Made by a program: the position numbers and the translations under genes. The notes below the pieces were generated by a model that saw nothing but the letters and a program-made list of their open reading frames with translations, ran no database searches and had not been told where the DNA came from. 24,562 nt of DNA, taken from Prorocentrum cordatum (Eukaryota; Sar; Dinophyceae; Prorocentrales; Prorocentraceae). The DNA is taken from positions 137,645 to 162,206 of the forward strand of contig CAUYUJ010019875.1 of NCBI GenBank assembly GCA_963575745.1, in the 5' to 3' direction. Of the stretch, positions 8,377 to 17,999 are shown one piece after another. Numbering within the stretch: the first letter of the stretch is position 1; the number at the start of each line of letters is the position of its first letter.

Positions 8377-8550
8377 CCCTGAGATCCGACGTGGAGAAAA
8401 AATGCAACATCATAAACATTCACGCCCTGAGCCCTATAGACCCCATCTTTCTGTGTCATTTTCGAGCCGGATCGATCTGTGGGGGTCCGGGGGCCCGAAA
8501 TTGAGAGAAAACGCCAGTTGTGAAAAAATTGCAACGCCAGGATCTTAGGG
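8377..8550. repeat. Hairpin-terminated element 2 (174 bp)
   Basis: The ends CCCTGAGATCC (8377-8387) and GGATCTTAGGG (8540-8550) are inverted repeats with one mismatch. Just inside are an imperfect hairpin at 8517-8535 (gttgtgaaaaaattgcaac) and a weaker related block at 8391-8408. Read on the minus strand, the interior has GTTTTCTCTCAATTTCGGG followed by a C-rich run, parallel to element 1. The terminal repeats of the two elements differ in sequence while each is self-complementary. The element lies immediately upstream of the PAS-like gene, and element 1 lies downstream in the same orientation. Confidence 0.55.
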
Positions 8551-8914
8551 TCAATTCTAGGATCAAAGAGTGCGCGCATCCAAACCACGTTTCTGGCATG
8601 TTGCTAGATACCTGCGCACCCGATGCCACGATGCCTCGCGTACGCACCAGTGTCCGCGCTCTCGAGACACCCCGACGCATCCAGCCCAACCCGCGCCCGT
8701 CTGTTTGACCAAGTCCTGGCGATTTCTGCCTTCCCAGAGAAGTATCGTCCACAAACCTGATAAGACGAGAACGGGACGCACCAGATTCGCCCAAGCGTGC
8801 CCCTGCAAGGGAAAGGACGAACATGATGATGACGGCGACGACGAGTGACAAGGCGGCGGATGAGGATGATGACATGGTGGGGGACGTGTGACTCCCAACG
8901 AAGATGACACCCAA
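8456..8914 (-). CDS. Hypothetical ORF with N-terminal hydrophobic segment
   Basis: I do not recognise this 152-residue frame. It begins with MGVIFVGSHTSPTMSSS, then a strongly hydrophobic stretch of about 20 residues (LSLVVAVIIMFVLSLAGARL) that resembles a signal peptide or membrane anchor, followed by Arg/Ser/Gly-rich text. Its 3' end overlaps hairpin element 2, which argues against it being a complete gene. It could be an upstream exon or a chance frame. A pyrimidine-rich run followed by AG near 8805 on the minus strand could be a splice acceptor, which would make the hydrophobic part intronic. Confidence 0.2.
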   Translation of the reverse strand: MGVIFVGSHTSPTMSSSSSAALSLVVAVIIMFVLSLAGARLGESGASRSRLIRFVDDTSLGRQKSPGLGQTDGRGLGWMRRGVSRARTLVRTRGIVASGAQVSSNMPETWFGCAHSLILELTLRSWRCNFFTTGVFSQFRAPGPPQIDPARK

Positions 8915-9015
8915 ATCGTTTCCGCATCACTACCGTTGCCGGAGGCCGTCTCCACCACCGAGGTCCTCACAAGAAGCAGCTTCCACCAGTGAGAAAGCGA
9001 TGGGCCAGACAGGGA
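8551..9015. other. Intergenic stretch, no clear feature
   Basis: Apart from the low-confidence ORF at 8456-8914, nothing recognisable is seen between hairpin element 2 and the Copia fragment. Composition is less extreme than in the satellite. No promoter motif can be assigned, because dinoflagellates lack a canonical TATA box. Confidence 0.4.
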
Positions 9016-9757
9016 CTATGTCAGCTGCCCCCTGCGCTTGAGCTCCTCCTTGGTCGCGCCGTCGGCGATCATGTGGTTGGTGAGCACCCGGCGAAAGCTC
9101 TCGACTGGCATCTGTGATCGCTGATGGAAATGACGTCGGTGACGGTCCTTTCTTCCCACTGTGCAAGGAATGAGATGACGCAGGGCGAAGCGCATGGATT
9201 TGCAGTCTGCGACGATTATCGCCTCAAACACTGGTGGGAATGGACCATGAGCTCGGTCGCCCAACATGTCCGCGAGAACCTTCACCACGTAGGAAGCACT
9301 GTCATTCCCAAAATCCTGAGCGACCGCCTGTCCTGCAAGCGTTGATCTCATAACGCGGGACCTCCGCTTTGACTTGCGGCGCAGTGTGGAACAGGGCGTG
9401 GGGCCAGGACGATGGAAACATCTGCCCCGAATAACAGGGCACCAATTTGGGTCGTCAGTCCTGGGGCGTGGCCCGCGAGCTGTCTGCAAGACTTACACGG
9501 ATAATATGGGAATGCCAGTGCCAGCCATTCGGTGGCCTTCGGGCGACTGCTACTGAAGCCGACAGGTCGGGCCTCGTGTGGCCCGAAAGCCACTGTAGAT
9601 TGTCGGGAACCCACGACGGAGATCTTCCCGATCTGAGCGGGTTAGCTTCGGGGGCGAGCGCAAGATGGTGCTCACCTGGGAGACGCCAACAGCTTTGGTG
9701 TAGTTGGCCTGGTGCGCGCAAAAGCTGCTGGAAGACTTGCCGGCGGCGGGTGCCCAC
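9016..9757 (-). pseudogene. Copia-like pol fragment (RNase H end), broken
   Basis: These are fragments of a second Copia-type polyprotein in three phases. NLQWLSGHTRPDLSASV (about 9600-9550) is the block that precedes RNase H in Copia pol. TQIGALLFGADVSIV (about 9450-9410) resembles the first RNase H strand. RRSRVMRSTLAGQAVAQDF, then VADCKSM and finally HMIADGATKEELKRRGQLT with a stop at 9016 match the later RNase H motifs and the conserved end of Copia pol. Two or more frameshifts separate them. Gag, protease, integrase and most of the RT are missing, so this is a 5'-truncated relic. It is too different in sequence to be a copy of the RNase H of the large element at 10054-20516. Confidence 0.65.
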
Positions 9758-9819
9758 GCTCTCCGCCCGCCATGGCGGCGCTCAGAGCGGACTCCAGGAG
9801 GCGATATACACGCTCTATT

Positions 9820-10053
9820 TGAAGGAGCCCCAAGAGCCTTTCCAAGAGGGCCCCGAGATGCCCAAATCTGTGGGTTGATCCATGTGTGTGGGGGTTCCTC
9901 GACTTTTCGAGCTCCCGACGCTCTAAGACGACCCAAGAGGCCTCCACGACCAACTCAAGACCGACCCAAGACGGCCCTAGACGGCCCAAGAGGCGCCCAA
10001 GCGGGCCCCCAGACGGCCCAAGAGGGCTCCAAGACAGGCCCCGAGGCACCGAA
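9820..10053. repeat. Degenerate CCAAGAGG satellite, left flank of Copia element
   Basis: Irregular repetition of words such as GACGGCCCAAGAGG, CTCCAAGA and CCCCGAG fills this interval. The same words in the same orientation resume immediately to the right of the Copia element at 20517. The two pieces were therefore probably one satellite block before the element inserted. Confidence 0.75.
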
Positions 10054-10369
10054 TGTTTCCCCACCGACGTCGTCCCCAGATGACAAGGTGTCCCCCTTTC
10101 TCCGTCAGCACGGTCTCGGTCCCAGTGCGATCTGTGATCGCGCAGTACACACACACTTGCACTCGTAGGAGTAGAAGAGAGGAGTATGGGTGTCGGGATG
10201 GAATGGATAGTGAGTGGCTGAGGATTAACAACAAGTGAGTAGAAGAAGTATGGCCTTGAACCAAGATGGTTACGGAGGGGGCCCAGTTCCTGACTGTATG
10301 GTTCAAGTCCAGGGGGGCGAGGGCTACTCTCCTCACCTGACCAATGAGCTAGAGGCGCTCATTCCCACA
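10054..10369 (-). repeat. 3' LTR of the Copia-like element
   Basis: On the minus strand it starts TGTGGGAATGAG and ends GGGGAAACA, giving the canonical TG...CA. Over the 306-bp core (10064-10369) I count 12 substitutions and one 6-base (AC)n length difference against the 5' LTR, about 96% identity. It contains the SL-like 22-mer at 10255-10276. It directly abuts the polypurine tract on its internal side, which fixes it as the 3' copy. Confidence 0.88.
10255..10276 (-). promoter_or_regulatory. Spliced-leader-like sequence in the 3' LTR
   Basis: On the minus strand this 22-mer matches the dinoflagellate SL at 19 of 22 positions by hand alignment (differences at SL positions 7, 12 and 17). It occupies the same place as the better match in the 5' LTR. 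The change at position 7 is shared by both LTRs, so it predates the last round of copying. Confidence 0.75.
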
Positions 10370-10378
10370 GTCCCCCAG
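10370..10378 (-). other. Polypurine tract
   Basis: On the minus strand, CTGGGGGAC lies directly before the TG of the 3' LTR. This is the usual place for the purine-rich RNA primer of plus-strand DNA synthesis. It is short and ends in C, so it may be slightly decayed. Confidence 0.6.
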
Positions 10379-10695
10379 AAAATAACGGACTTCAAGCTGG
10401 ATGGGGCCTTCATCCCCCGCAACCGTTAGCTTGCTCGGGAGAAACTCTGACAGAGACCGGCAACACGTGGAGGGCGCCCTCCTTAACTGCTCTCGAAAAC
10501 TCAGCGTGGCAGGATGGTATTGTCTTGCTGTTCTGCAACACCCGTAGAGAGGCTCTGGTCAAGGGTGTTCTCACGGGGAGCACTCAACGGCACTGAGAGC
10601 TGGAAGAAAAGGCGCCATTCAAAAGCACAGTACGCGACACAGCCTCAGGCTGGGTCTGGGCAAAGGTCAGAAACAGAGGAAGGGAGCCGACGACA
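10379..10695 (-). other. Untranslated region between pol and 3' LTR
   Basis: This stretch lies between the pol stop (TAG at 10696-10698) and the polypurine tract. It contains no open frame of interest and no recognisable motif. It is the 3' untranslated region of the element. Confidence 0.55.
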
Positions 10696-11557
10696 CTAGT
10701 CCAGCTGCCTCCTCGACGCGGCCCTAGAACGGTTCTTGGCCCCGGGGTCCTCCTTGCGTTTTTGCAAGGACTGCTCCTCGGCCGTGAGCCGAAGGAGCCC
10801 TGATTTCAACAGATGGAGCTGAACAGCGCTACACTTAGCCATATCTGCCTTGGTGAGACAATCGGCCGGAAGGGGCGGATGAGGCATCCATCGCATCGGC
10901 GATTGGATCCGATCCATGGTGCCCCGTATGACCGCTAAGTCTATCGCCGCTCGGCGGTCCGATTGGCTCCGGAGGTCAGCTTGGATAGAACGTCGTAGAT
11001 CCCCTTTGCGTCGACAACGCTCACGTTGTCAGCTGGCTGGGGAGGGCCTAACACTTCGCATGGGTCTTTCAGTGGGGCGACGAAAGGACCAAGATTCTCT
11101 CTCCAGCGCTCGTTCACCACATTTCCACGGGTGACGTCCAGTAGGAGAATCTGCAGCCATTCGGCTTCCCCAAGAGCACTGGAAAGAGCTAAAGTCTCCC
11201 CGGCCAGATTGACGCCACTTGGCGCCGAAGTTTCCCGGACCTCCAGGCAGCGGGGGCAACTCGGGCCCGGGATCCGCGGGCCAGCGAGTAATCGGCCATG
11301 TAGATTTGCCAGGCCCCCTGAGGATGCTGAGGCCCCCGCTTATCCTCAGCCCCCACCCCTCCACAATCACTCGCCGTCGCCAGCGCAAAACCGTCTGGCT
11401 GAAACCGCCAGACGATGATCGGGAGAGAGGCTGTCGACCTGAGACGGTCGACCATCTTGTGGCATCCAGCAAGTCTTTCACGCGCGGGCTGTTGACTTTC
11501 GCGGCCAGAATAGAAGCCGTTCCCGCGGCCTCGGCGCGGGTTTCCCTTCCGGCCCAC
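10696..11557 (-). pseudogene. Copia RNase H domain and end of pol
   Basis: RNase H removes the RNA template during reverse transcription. The first half (11557-11189) reads CHKMVDRLRSTASLPIIVWR, then ALATASDCGGVGAEDKR, whose Asp is the first catalytic residue, then QGAWQIYMADYSLARGSRAR and APAAWRSGKLRRQVAS. After a frameshift, VSVVDAKGIYDVLSK (about 11025-10980) supplies a later acidic residue. A further shift near 10950 leads to MRWMPHPPLPADCLTKAD and the pol end at TAG 10696-10698. ADCLTK is the signature near the C-terminus of Copia pol. All motifs are recognisable but spread over three phases. Confidence 0.75.
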
Positions 11558-12645
11558 TGGAGCTTGTAGACGAGGCTCCTAAAAACCGCCACCTCTCCCC
11601 CAACTAGAGGGCCCGCATGATCCCCCATACGTCCTCGGGCCAGATAGATCTTGTGAAGCTGTTGCAGGATATATTTTTCCTGGTCGACCAGAATCCGGCC
11701 CCCGGTGAACCGAAGCCTACGACCAATGTATTCCACCCCCGCGGCATCCAGAAGTCTCATCTCCCCGAACGTGAAACGCTCCTGAAAAGGGTCCAGGCAG
11801 TTTTTCTCTTTGCCCTCTCTGAACGCTATGGCCCAGTCGCCTACTTCCACCAGCACCTGCGCCTGCAACTCGCCGCGGGCTCGCTCCAGGAACCAGCAAG
11901 GCTCGAGCATAGTGCGCTCGAAGCCCCGCGATTTCATGAAATTGGCCGCGGCGCGGTGACAGGCGAGCGGCGCGTTGTCTAGGCCGTAGACGGGCGCTAT
12001 CAGCTCGATGAGTGAACCGGGCGGAACCGGGACTCCGTCGCACGGTTCCACGAACGCCCGGCCTCGAGCACGCTTAAGGGGTTTGGACTGACAGAAAACA
12101 TTTTATGTCCCCAATATAGATAGTAAGACGGTACATAAGAGACGCCACAACGAACAACATGAGGGCCTCCATGCACGGTGTAGGGGCATCGACTTGTAGT
12201 TCTGCCGTATATTCGTCCTGATGGCCCCGAACACACCACCTTGATTTTGCTTCCTCCTTCGAAAAGTTCCCTCCCGCGGCTTCCACCTCCGAACCATGCG
12301 ACTCGAAACGATCCGGCTCGGGAACAACCGGCGAAGCTCATTGGCTTCCTTGGGGGGGTGCACTATCACAGCCTTGGTTCCCTCGGATATGGCTTCCCAT
12401 TCGTTCGCATCTGAGATGCCGAATTTCCTCTTTTCTTCTGGGCTAAGACGCTTGCATTGAACCTCAGCACCTCGATCGGCCAGGAGGGACAGGGAAACGG
12501 ACCCGTTTTCCCCGGGGGCGATTTCCACATCGGCTTTTCCTTTGGCGTAAGTCTCCCTAGACCCACTCCATCCCTGGGACTGCATTTCCCGCTCTAACTG
12601 GTCGAGAAGGTCGACCTCCTCGTCCATATGGGCAAGAAGGGCCAT
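11558..12645 (-). pseudogene. Copia reverse transcriptase
   Basis: The block begins in phase 0 with DANEWEAISEGTKAVIVHPP, the fingers entry typical of dinoflagellate Copia RT. It shifts near 12290 to another phase for KSRWCVRGHQDEYTAELQ and YIGDIKCFL (motif A, Asp present), then returns to phase 0 by 12051 for LIELIAPVYGLDNAPLACHR (motif B). Motif C reads QAQVLVEVGDWAIA at about 11860-11825. The expected pair of catalytic Asp (DD) is Gly-Asp, so the enzyme would be dead even without the frameshifts. The text then runs through VYKLQWAGRETRAEAAGTAS, the connection to RNase H. Confidence 0.78.
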
Positions 12646-12861
12646 AGCCGTGGCCCCGCCGTTCTCGGTGCGGTCTCCTCCTCGTGGCGAGTGAGGCCTC
12701 TGTCGGGCGGGGGCCTCGAGCTCTCTCTGACCTGCTGTCTCACTCTGCCCTCCTGAACTCCCCGAAAGGCCCCCCTGGAGTGCGAGCCATTCTACCGCTC
12801 CCTCCGCCCAGGCGCCTAAGTCCCTCGGTATCCTGCATCAAGCGAATGAGCCGACCGGGGT
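12646..12861 (-). other. Decayed junction between integrase tail and RT
   Basis: The integrase frame ends at TAG 12862-12864, and the same phase meets a TGA at 12838-12840 before the RT block opens. Another phase reads LIRLMQDTEGLRRLGGGSGR, which looks more like the original protein, so a frameshift lies here. No separate gene is present. Confidence 0.45.
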
Positions 12862-14856
12862 CTACTGGCTCCGCTGGGCGATGCTGAGAGGCAGAATCGG
12901 ACAGCGCAAGCCTGGAGCACTGGCAGGCGGAACACTGGCAGCCGAGGCTTCAAATTGAGGGCCGTCGTGAGAGGCGACGCTTGGCTCTCTGTCCCTCTTT
13001 TCGCCTTGCGGGGGAGTGGGCTTTGAGCGAGTAGCGCGGCCCGAATCGCCGTCTCGCTCCGCGACACTGCGAGCTCTCCGGGGCTGCCCCGAGGTCTGCC
13101 TTGAGGGCCCAGACGAGACCGGAACCTCAGACCTATTCTCCAGGGATTCTGGGGCTCGTGTCCCTTCGGAATGAGCTGGGAGGGCCGCCTCTTCAGGGAT
13201 CGGAGCAAGACCTGGAGGAGGCAAAGGTGGGAGAGCTCCTGGTTGACCTCCCAACTCCCCCCCTTCTCCTGAAACGACCGAAGGAGGCGCTATGTCGGGG
13301 CCCTCCCCCGCGGCGGCTCCGCTGTCAGCCTCTACAGCGGGCGCCACCTCGGGCGGAGAGGCGACCTCCACGGGAGCGTCTGGAGCCCATGCTCCGGGAG
13401 GAGGCGGCCCCTCGCTGGAGACGTTTGTCCCGGCTCGACGCGCACTGGTCCCGGCTCGACGCGCGCTGGTCTGGGCCTCCCTGAGGAGCTGTTGGACAGA
13501 CGAGTCGGCGAGAATCTCCGCTCCCCGGGACTCTTCGGTCGTGGCCAACCGGACCTGCTCGGTGGAGCACTGCCAGAGACGAGACGTCATCGCCACCCAA
13601 GCCGACGTGCCGTTTTGCAGCACCACGAGTCCCGGACCGACCCATCTGCCCCTTTGGAGGGCGAAGGTTTTCTGGCCTCCCCAGGGAGCCCTCCTCCAGA
13701 CGTAGACCGTCTCGATGGATGGGTGCGCGCGCTGCCTTTGCCAGACGACGTTGGTTGGACGACTCGAACAGTTCTTTTCGGGCCAACCTCCTGATGGCGC
13801 CCCCGCGGGCGAACTCGGCCGCCGCGGTGCCCCGATCCCAAGAGCCGGGGGGCAAGTCATCCGTTCCCACCACCTGCTGAGGGTCATCGGACGTGATGTC
13901 GTTGGGGTTAATGCCGAAAACCATCTGGCATTGAGTGAACCCCCCCCGATGCAGGTGCCGTTTTTTCGCGGCCGCCACTTCGTGAACCAGGGTTTCGAGT
14001 TCCAGCGCGGTGGTGACGAGGGTGGTCTCAGAGGCCCGAACCAGAATGTCTTTAACCCAGCCCCCGTGCCCCTCGGCCCGGCCGTTCTGCCGCGGACCCC
14101 CCGAGTCCGTGATATGCCGAAAGACCCCAGGTGTTCCAGACCTCGTTCGAAATGGCCCCGAAACTCTGGCCTTCCGTCCGTAATGGCGAAAAGAGGGTGC
14201 CCGAAGGGTCTGGCCCAGGCCCTCGCGGAGGCCCTCCAAGCCCCCAGGGCCGTGCCATCGTACATTTCCACGACCTGATAGTTGGTCCCATGACATATGA
14301 CATTGAGAAACGCCAGCTGTTCTTCCTCAAAGGTGATATAGAACGTATCTAAAGCGATGATGCGATTAAACTCGAACGCCCTAGGTACCGCGACGAGGCG
14401 ACTGCTAGCTGGACGAGAATGCGCGGCGTAATCGCCGCATCGGTACTCGTCCTGCACGAATTTGAGCACCTCGGGTTTAACCTTGGCGCCCCTTAGAACC
14501 TTCAGGAAAACATCTTTGTGGGGGTGACCTAAGTTGACGTGAACCTTATGTGTGAGCCGTCTGATCCTCGGGGTGACCTCAAAGGGACGATCCCGGGCTA
14601 TTCCCTCTGGTTCCGGATCGCCCTCGAGGGCTTCGCCCTCTTCGACGTCGGCCGGATAACTCTCGGCCAGGCGCAGCTCTGGTGCCCCTGCATCTCTCGC
14701 AACCCTGACCTGTCCCGGAGGCAGCTCTGGAAGAGCCGCGTTCGTGCTGGCGCGAACGGCCTCGGCCAAGGATCGGGGCAACTTTGGCGGATGCACTCGA
14801 GCTCTAGCTGTCATAGAACTGCCAATCAGATGAGCGTGCCAATGGTCACCAGCGCA
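12862..14856 (-). pseudogene. Copia integrase with C-terminal tail
   Basis: The integrase inserts the cDNA into the genome. The N-terminal zinc-binding block reads KVHVNLGHPHKDVF (H-x4-H) followed by RCGDYAAHSRP, where the second Cys of the expected C-x2-C is Tyr. The catalytic core has Asp in RIIALDTFYI and in LFAITDGRPEF (about 14178). A frameshift near 14150 moves to another phase, where HITDSGGPRQNGRAEG gives the third acidic residue about 35 residues after the second Asp, so the D,D(35)E set is complete across phases. The phase returns near 13740 with ETVYVWRRAPWGG, RWVGPGLVVLQNG and STEQVRLATTEE, the usual end of the integrase core region. A Pro/Ser/Glu-rich tail runs to TAG 12862-12864. 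The upstream part (SRCAGDHWHAHLIGS) is the spacer after the methyltransferase-like block. Confidence 0.8.
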
Positions 14857-14857
14857 C

Positions 14858-15400
14858 CTAGACCCGGCAAGTCGAGGCATCACAATTAGACATCGGCCTC
14901 GTGGGCTTCTTCGACAAAGTCCCATCTTCCGTTGCCGATAAACCGAAACGACAGAGATCGACGCGCGTGGACCCGACCCCAGGGAGGCCCTGCATATAGC
15001 GGACCATCTCGGTTCTCCAGGGCCTCGCGGTGACCGGATGTTCGAAAACAAACTTTCCCCCCTGCTGGTGCTGTTCGAAAGCCGCCTCCATCGCGAAACC
15101 AAGCAGAACGATAGCCTCAGCGTTCTTGCGGCGCTGCTCCGGAGTCGTTTCTAGATGAGCTGTGGCATTGTGCGTTATGGAGAAGGCGTCGCACGGGGGT
15201 TCCAGGATAGTCACCCAGGGTTTCCGTTTTCGCTGAAAAGTGCGGAACTCCTGTCGATGCCGTTCGTTCAGGAAGTCCCATCCTCCTTCTTTGTCGAAGC
15301 TGCCCAGGCACACCACTCCGGCGTGGTCGGAGTAGTGAGCGATCCTAAGAAGAGAGAAGACCTCGACAAAGGCCCCGGCTCCTAAACTGGGCCCTGTAAA
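14858..15400 (-). pseudogene. Methyltransferase-like segment of Copia polyprotein
   Basis: A block in phase 1 begins near 15400 with GAGAFVEVFSLLRIAHYSDH and continues with VVCLGSFDKEGGWDF, WVTILEPPCDAFSITHN, AMEAAFEQHQQGGKFVFEHP and LSATEDGTLSKKPTR. I recognise this as the segment usually found between protease and integrase in dinoflagellate Copia polyproteins. The E-V-F-S start, a following acidic turn and a PPCxxF motif resemble motifs I and IV of SAM-dependent cytosine-5 methyltransferases. The FEHP stretch sits where the ENV motif would be. That resemblance is by eye and partial, at about 170 residues against 300 or more for a whole enzyme, so function is open. The nominal start at 15316 is a GTG inside the domain; the phase is open further upstream. 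Frameshifts bound it near 15390 and 14890. Confidence 0.55.
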
Positions 15401-17380
15401 GCTTGGTCTTGTCGGGACATCCCCTCCCCTCTCCTAGTTTTCTCTTTTCCCCTTTCGTTAGGTACACCTCTCGATCATCAGACCACTGATGCCCGAAAAT
15501 GGTGTCGTCGAGCTCCCGACAATAGGGCTTGGTTGTGCCGTCCTTTTCCTGGATGTATTCAACCTCGAACACCTTGCCCAGTTCCTGAAACCGCCCATCT
15601 GAACTGATCTCAAAAATGTTCCGGTGATTGGGGCCCCCTATCCTCGTACTGGTGCTGTCGTGGAGGCCCGGGTGCCGGCTCAAGTCCACTTGCCGCCGCC
15701 CTCGCGGCTCCGCGTCTCCCACCCAGTCTGCTCCCACCCCTCCTTGGCCAAACGCTTCTTCTCGGCGTCCTTCATCTGCTGCTGCTGCCTCCAGGCCGCC
15801 TCCCCCGGGTTCTCCGTCGGCATCCGCGGGCCCCCCTTGGCTGGCGAAGGTCCCGCCGCTGAAGGCCTCGTCGGACGCTCGACCCTCTCTTGAGGTTGCT
15901 GCCCGCCGTCCTGCATCGGGCCGCTCTGCGCCCAAGTGAGCTGCTGGGCGGACGCCGCTGGGGCCGTCGACGGGGGTTGCTGCTGAGCGCCCCCCCGGCG
16001 CCGATGGCATCGCGAAGCTGCTGAACGTGGGCGACGAGAGGAGAGCTCCCTGCTGATCGCGAAGACCCCGAGGGTTGTCCACCCTGGTCTTGGCGTAGCC
16101 GATCGGCGGAGGCCACGCCGCACTCGAGGTCTGATGAGCCCCTGGGCCAGCGCCGCACGACGGGTGGGCGCTCACCACTGGAGCCGCGCCGACGAAGCCC
16201 CAGCCCCCCTCCTGAGTCGCGACCGCGGCCGCCGACGGAGTCCCACCCCTCGGAGAGGGCAGAGCTGCGATCGAGACTCCGCGAGGCGGCGTCTGAAACG
16301 GCGGGGGCTGCTGGAGGGCCGGAGGGGTGGCGATGCTGTGATGCTCCGCTCCCGCCGGCGCCGGTGACGGTCTGGCTGTGGCCGGTCCCTGCCCTGGCCC
16401 CTCGTGCTTCGCACTCGCACTTGCCTCTGGGGTTGACGCTTCCGCCTCGCTCTTCCGACCTGGTACTTGGGCCCCTTGGGCGCCGGCTCCCGTGGCGCGA
16501 GCGGGGGCGGTGACTTCGTCGCGGCGGGTCCGGTCAGGACCTGCGCCGTCGACGAATGCGCCGAGAGCTGCTGCGCCTTCGACTGGAGAGTCGCGACCGC
16601 CTCCGTCTGGCCCGACACGGTCGCGCAGGGCTGGTTGATGGAGGCCTCCTGCTGATTCTGCTTGTTGGCGATCTGCTGCAGGAGGCGCATTGTCTCGTCG
16701 TTGCCGTCGTCCGAGCTGGCTGAGGGCTCCATCGCCGCTCTCCTGGCTGGTGATGGCGCTGCCTGTCGGCGACGCTGGGCCCTCTGCTCCTTGGCCTGCT
16801 CCTCCACGTCGTAATGATAACGTCGGGCTGCTCCGACTCGACCTGCTGATGGGGTGCCCCAGCTGCTCGAGCGTCGGCTGACGCTGGCCACGGCGGCACC
16901 GCCCCCGCCGACGCCCTCGCCGTCGGCACTCCTGGCGGAGGAGCTGGTGCCGCCACCAAGGCCTGCCACTCTGGATCGGCCCCGCCCAGCTGAGCGAAAC
17001 CCTTCCCGCGCAGCGAGCAGGCGGCGGTCTGGCGCTTGCACGCGCAGGTCCTCTCCTTTTTGGGCGTGGACTTGTCTGGCTTGATGTCCTGGTAGGCGAC
17101 CCGCATGGTGCGTGGCCCACACACCCACCAACGCCCATGCCCATTGCTGCCAAAGTCTACGTGGACGGGCATGTGGCGGCACGTGTAGAACTGCCGCGGG
17201 ATCACCCGCATGCGCTTGACGAGGTTCGTCGGCCAGAAACGGCGATCGATCATCATCTGGCCAAGCTCGTCGGCTAGTTTGGAGAGCCAGAAGACCATGG
17301 CGCCCGCCAGGGCCGCCCGCGACCGCTGGCAGCGGGTCATGGACTGCGGTGCTGGCGCTCCGGTGGCTGCGTAGGTCCAC
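15345..17380 (-). pseudogene. Copia linker region, unrecognised, broken into several phases
   Basis: I recognise no family here. Protein-like text alternates between two phases: MEPSASSDDGNDETMRLLQQ with IANKQNQQEASINQP (about 16730-16620), then ASTPEASASAKHEGP through GWGFVGAAPVVSAHPS to SPTFSSFAMPSA (about 16450-16010), then LTWAQSGPMQDGGQQPQ and AAWRQQQQMKDAEKKRLAKE (about 15940-15750), and finally NIFEISSDGRFQELGKVFEV with YCRELDDTIFGHQWSDD (about 15620-15480). One ancestral frame with three frameshifts would explain it. The first piece and the Gln/Lys-rich piece could form coiled coils. The last piece is rich in aromatic and acidic residues and reads as a folded domain. It lies between the zinc-ribbon and methyltransferase-like blocks of the same polyprotein. 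Confidence 0.4.
17050..17200 (-). pseudogene. Zinc-ribbon-like motif of Copia polyprotein
   Basis: In phase 0, the protease phase, the text RQFYTCRHMPVHVDFGSNGH followed by GRWWVCGPRTM has one Cys, one His and then Cys in the pattern of a small zinc ribbon found after the protease in dinoflagellate Copia polyproteins. The C-x2-C at its end is broken, with Gly-Pro-Arg after the Cys. It shows that phase 0 stays meaningful to about 17050. Confidence 0.45.
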
Positions 17381-17999
17381 TGCTGGTGATCAGCTGCTCG
17401 CCCATCGTCGTGGGGCGGCTGGCCCGGCGCTGCGCCGCGGTCTGCCCGTTCTCCTTGCCCTTGGAGGTGGAGGAGCCGCGGGGGCCATTGACCGATTTCA
17501 AACCTGGCGGCGGCATGGCTCGGTCTCACAAGCGCACTGCAGAACCCGACGTAGCGTTGAAGTCGCTGGGAGATGTCCCTGTCGGGTTCGCTGGGGTAGC
17601 TGGCGGCTCGTATGCTCGAGCCCAGCCGCTGCGTAATGACGATCGAAAGCGATGATCCAGAGGAACGACTGCGTGGCTCTGGCTGTCCCTCGTCTCTGAA
17701 CCGACCGAAGTTCGCGAGCCTCTCGCCTTCCCGGTCGTCCCTGCCGTCGTGCCCGTTCTTCTCCTTCGGTTTTCCTATGTGCAGTCCTGCTCCCATAGTT
17801 CGATCCGGGAGGGCGCTAGGCTGCGCGAGCTCCGATCCGCACCCCTGGGAGTCTTGCCTGGGCCACCTGGGGCCCCTCGAGCTCCCGAACCTTCCCTCCC
17901 GGGGCCCGGAGTCGGTCAGCTGTCCTGGACGCAAAGCCCCTTGGGGGTCTCGAGGAGGAGGGGGGGGACAGGACCCAGCCCTAGAGGACGATGAAGGGG

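Noticed and set aside
10303-10313. GGTTCAAGTCC in both LTRs (also near 20450), a match to a tRNA B box on the plus strand
   Set aside because: No A box at suitable spacing, no cloverleaf, and the T-stem pairs poorly. It is antisense to the element, so probably chance or a very old tRNA relic.
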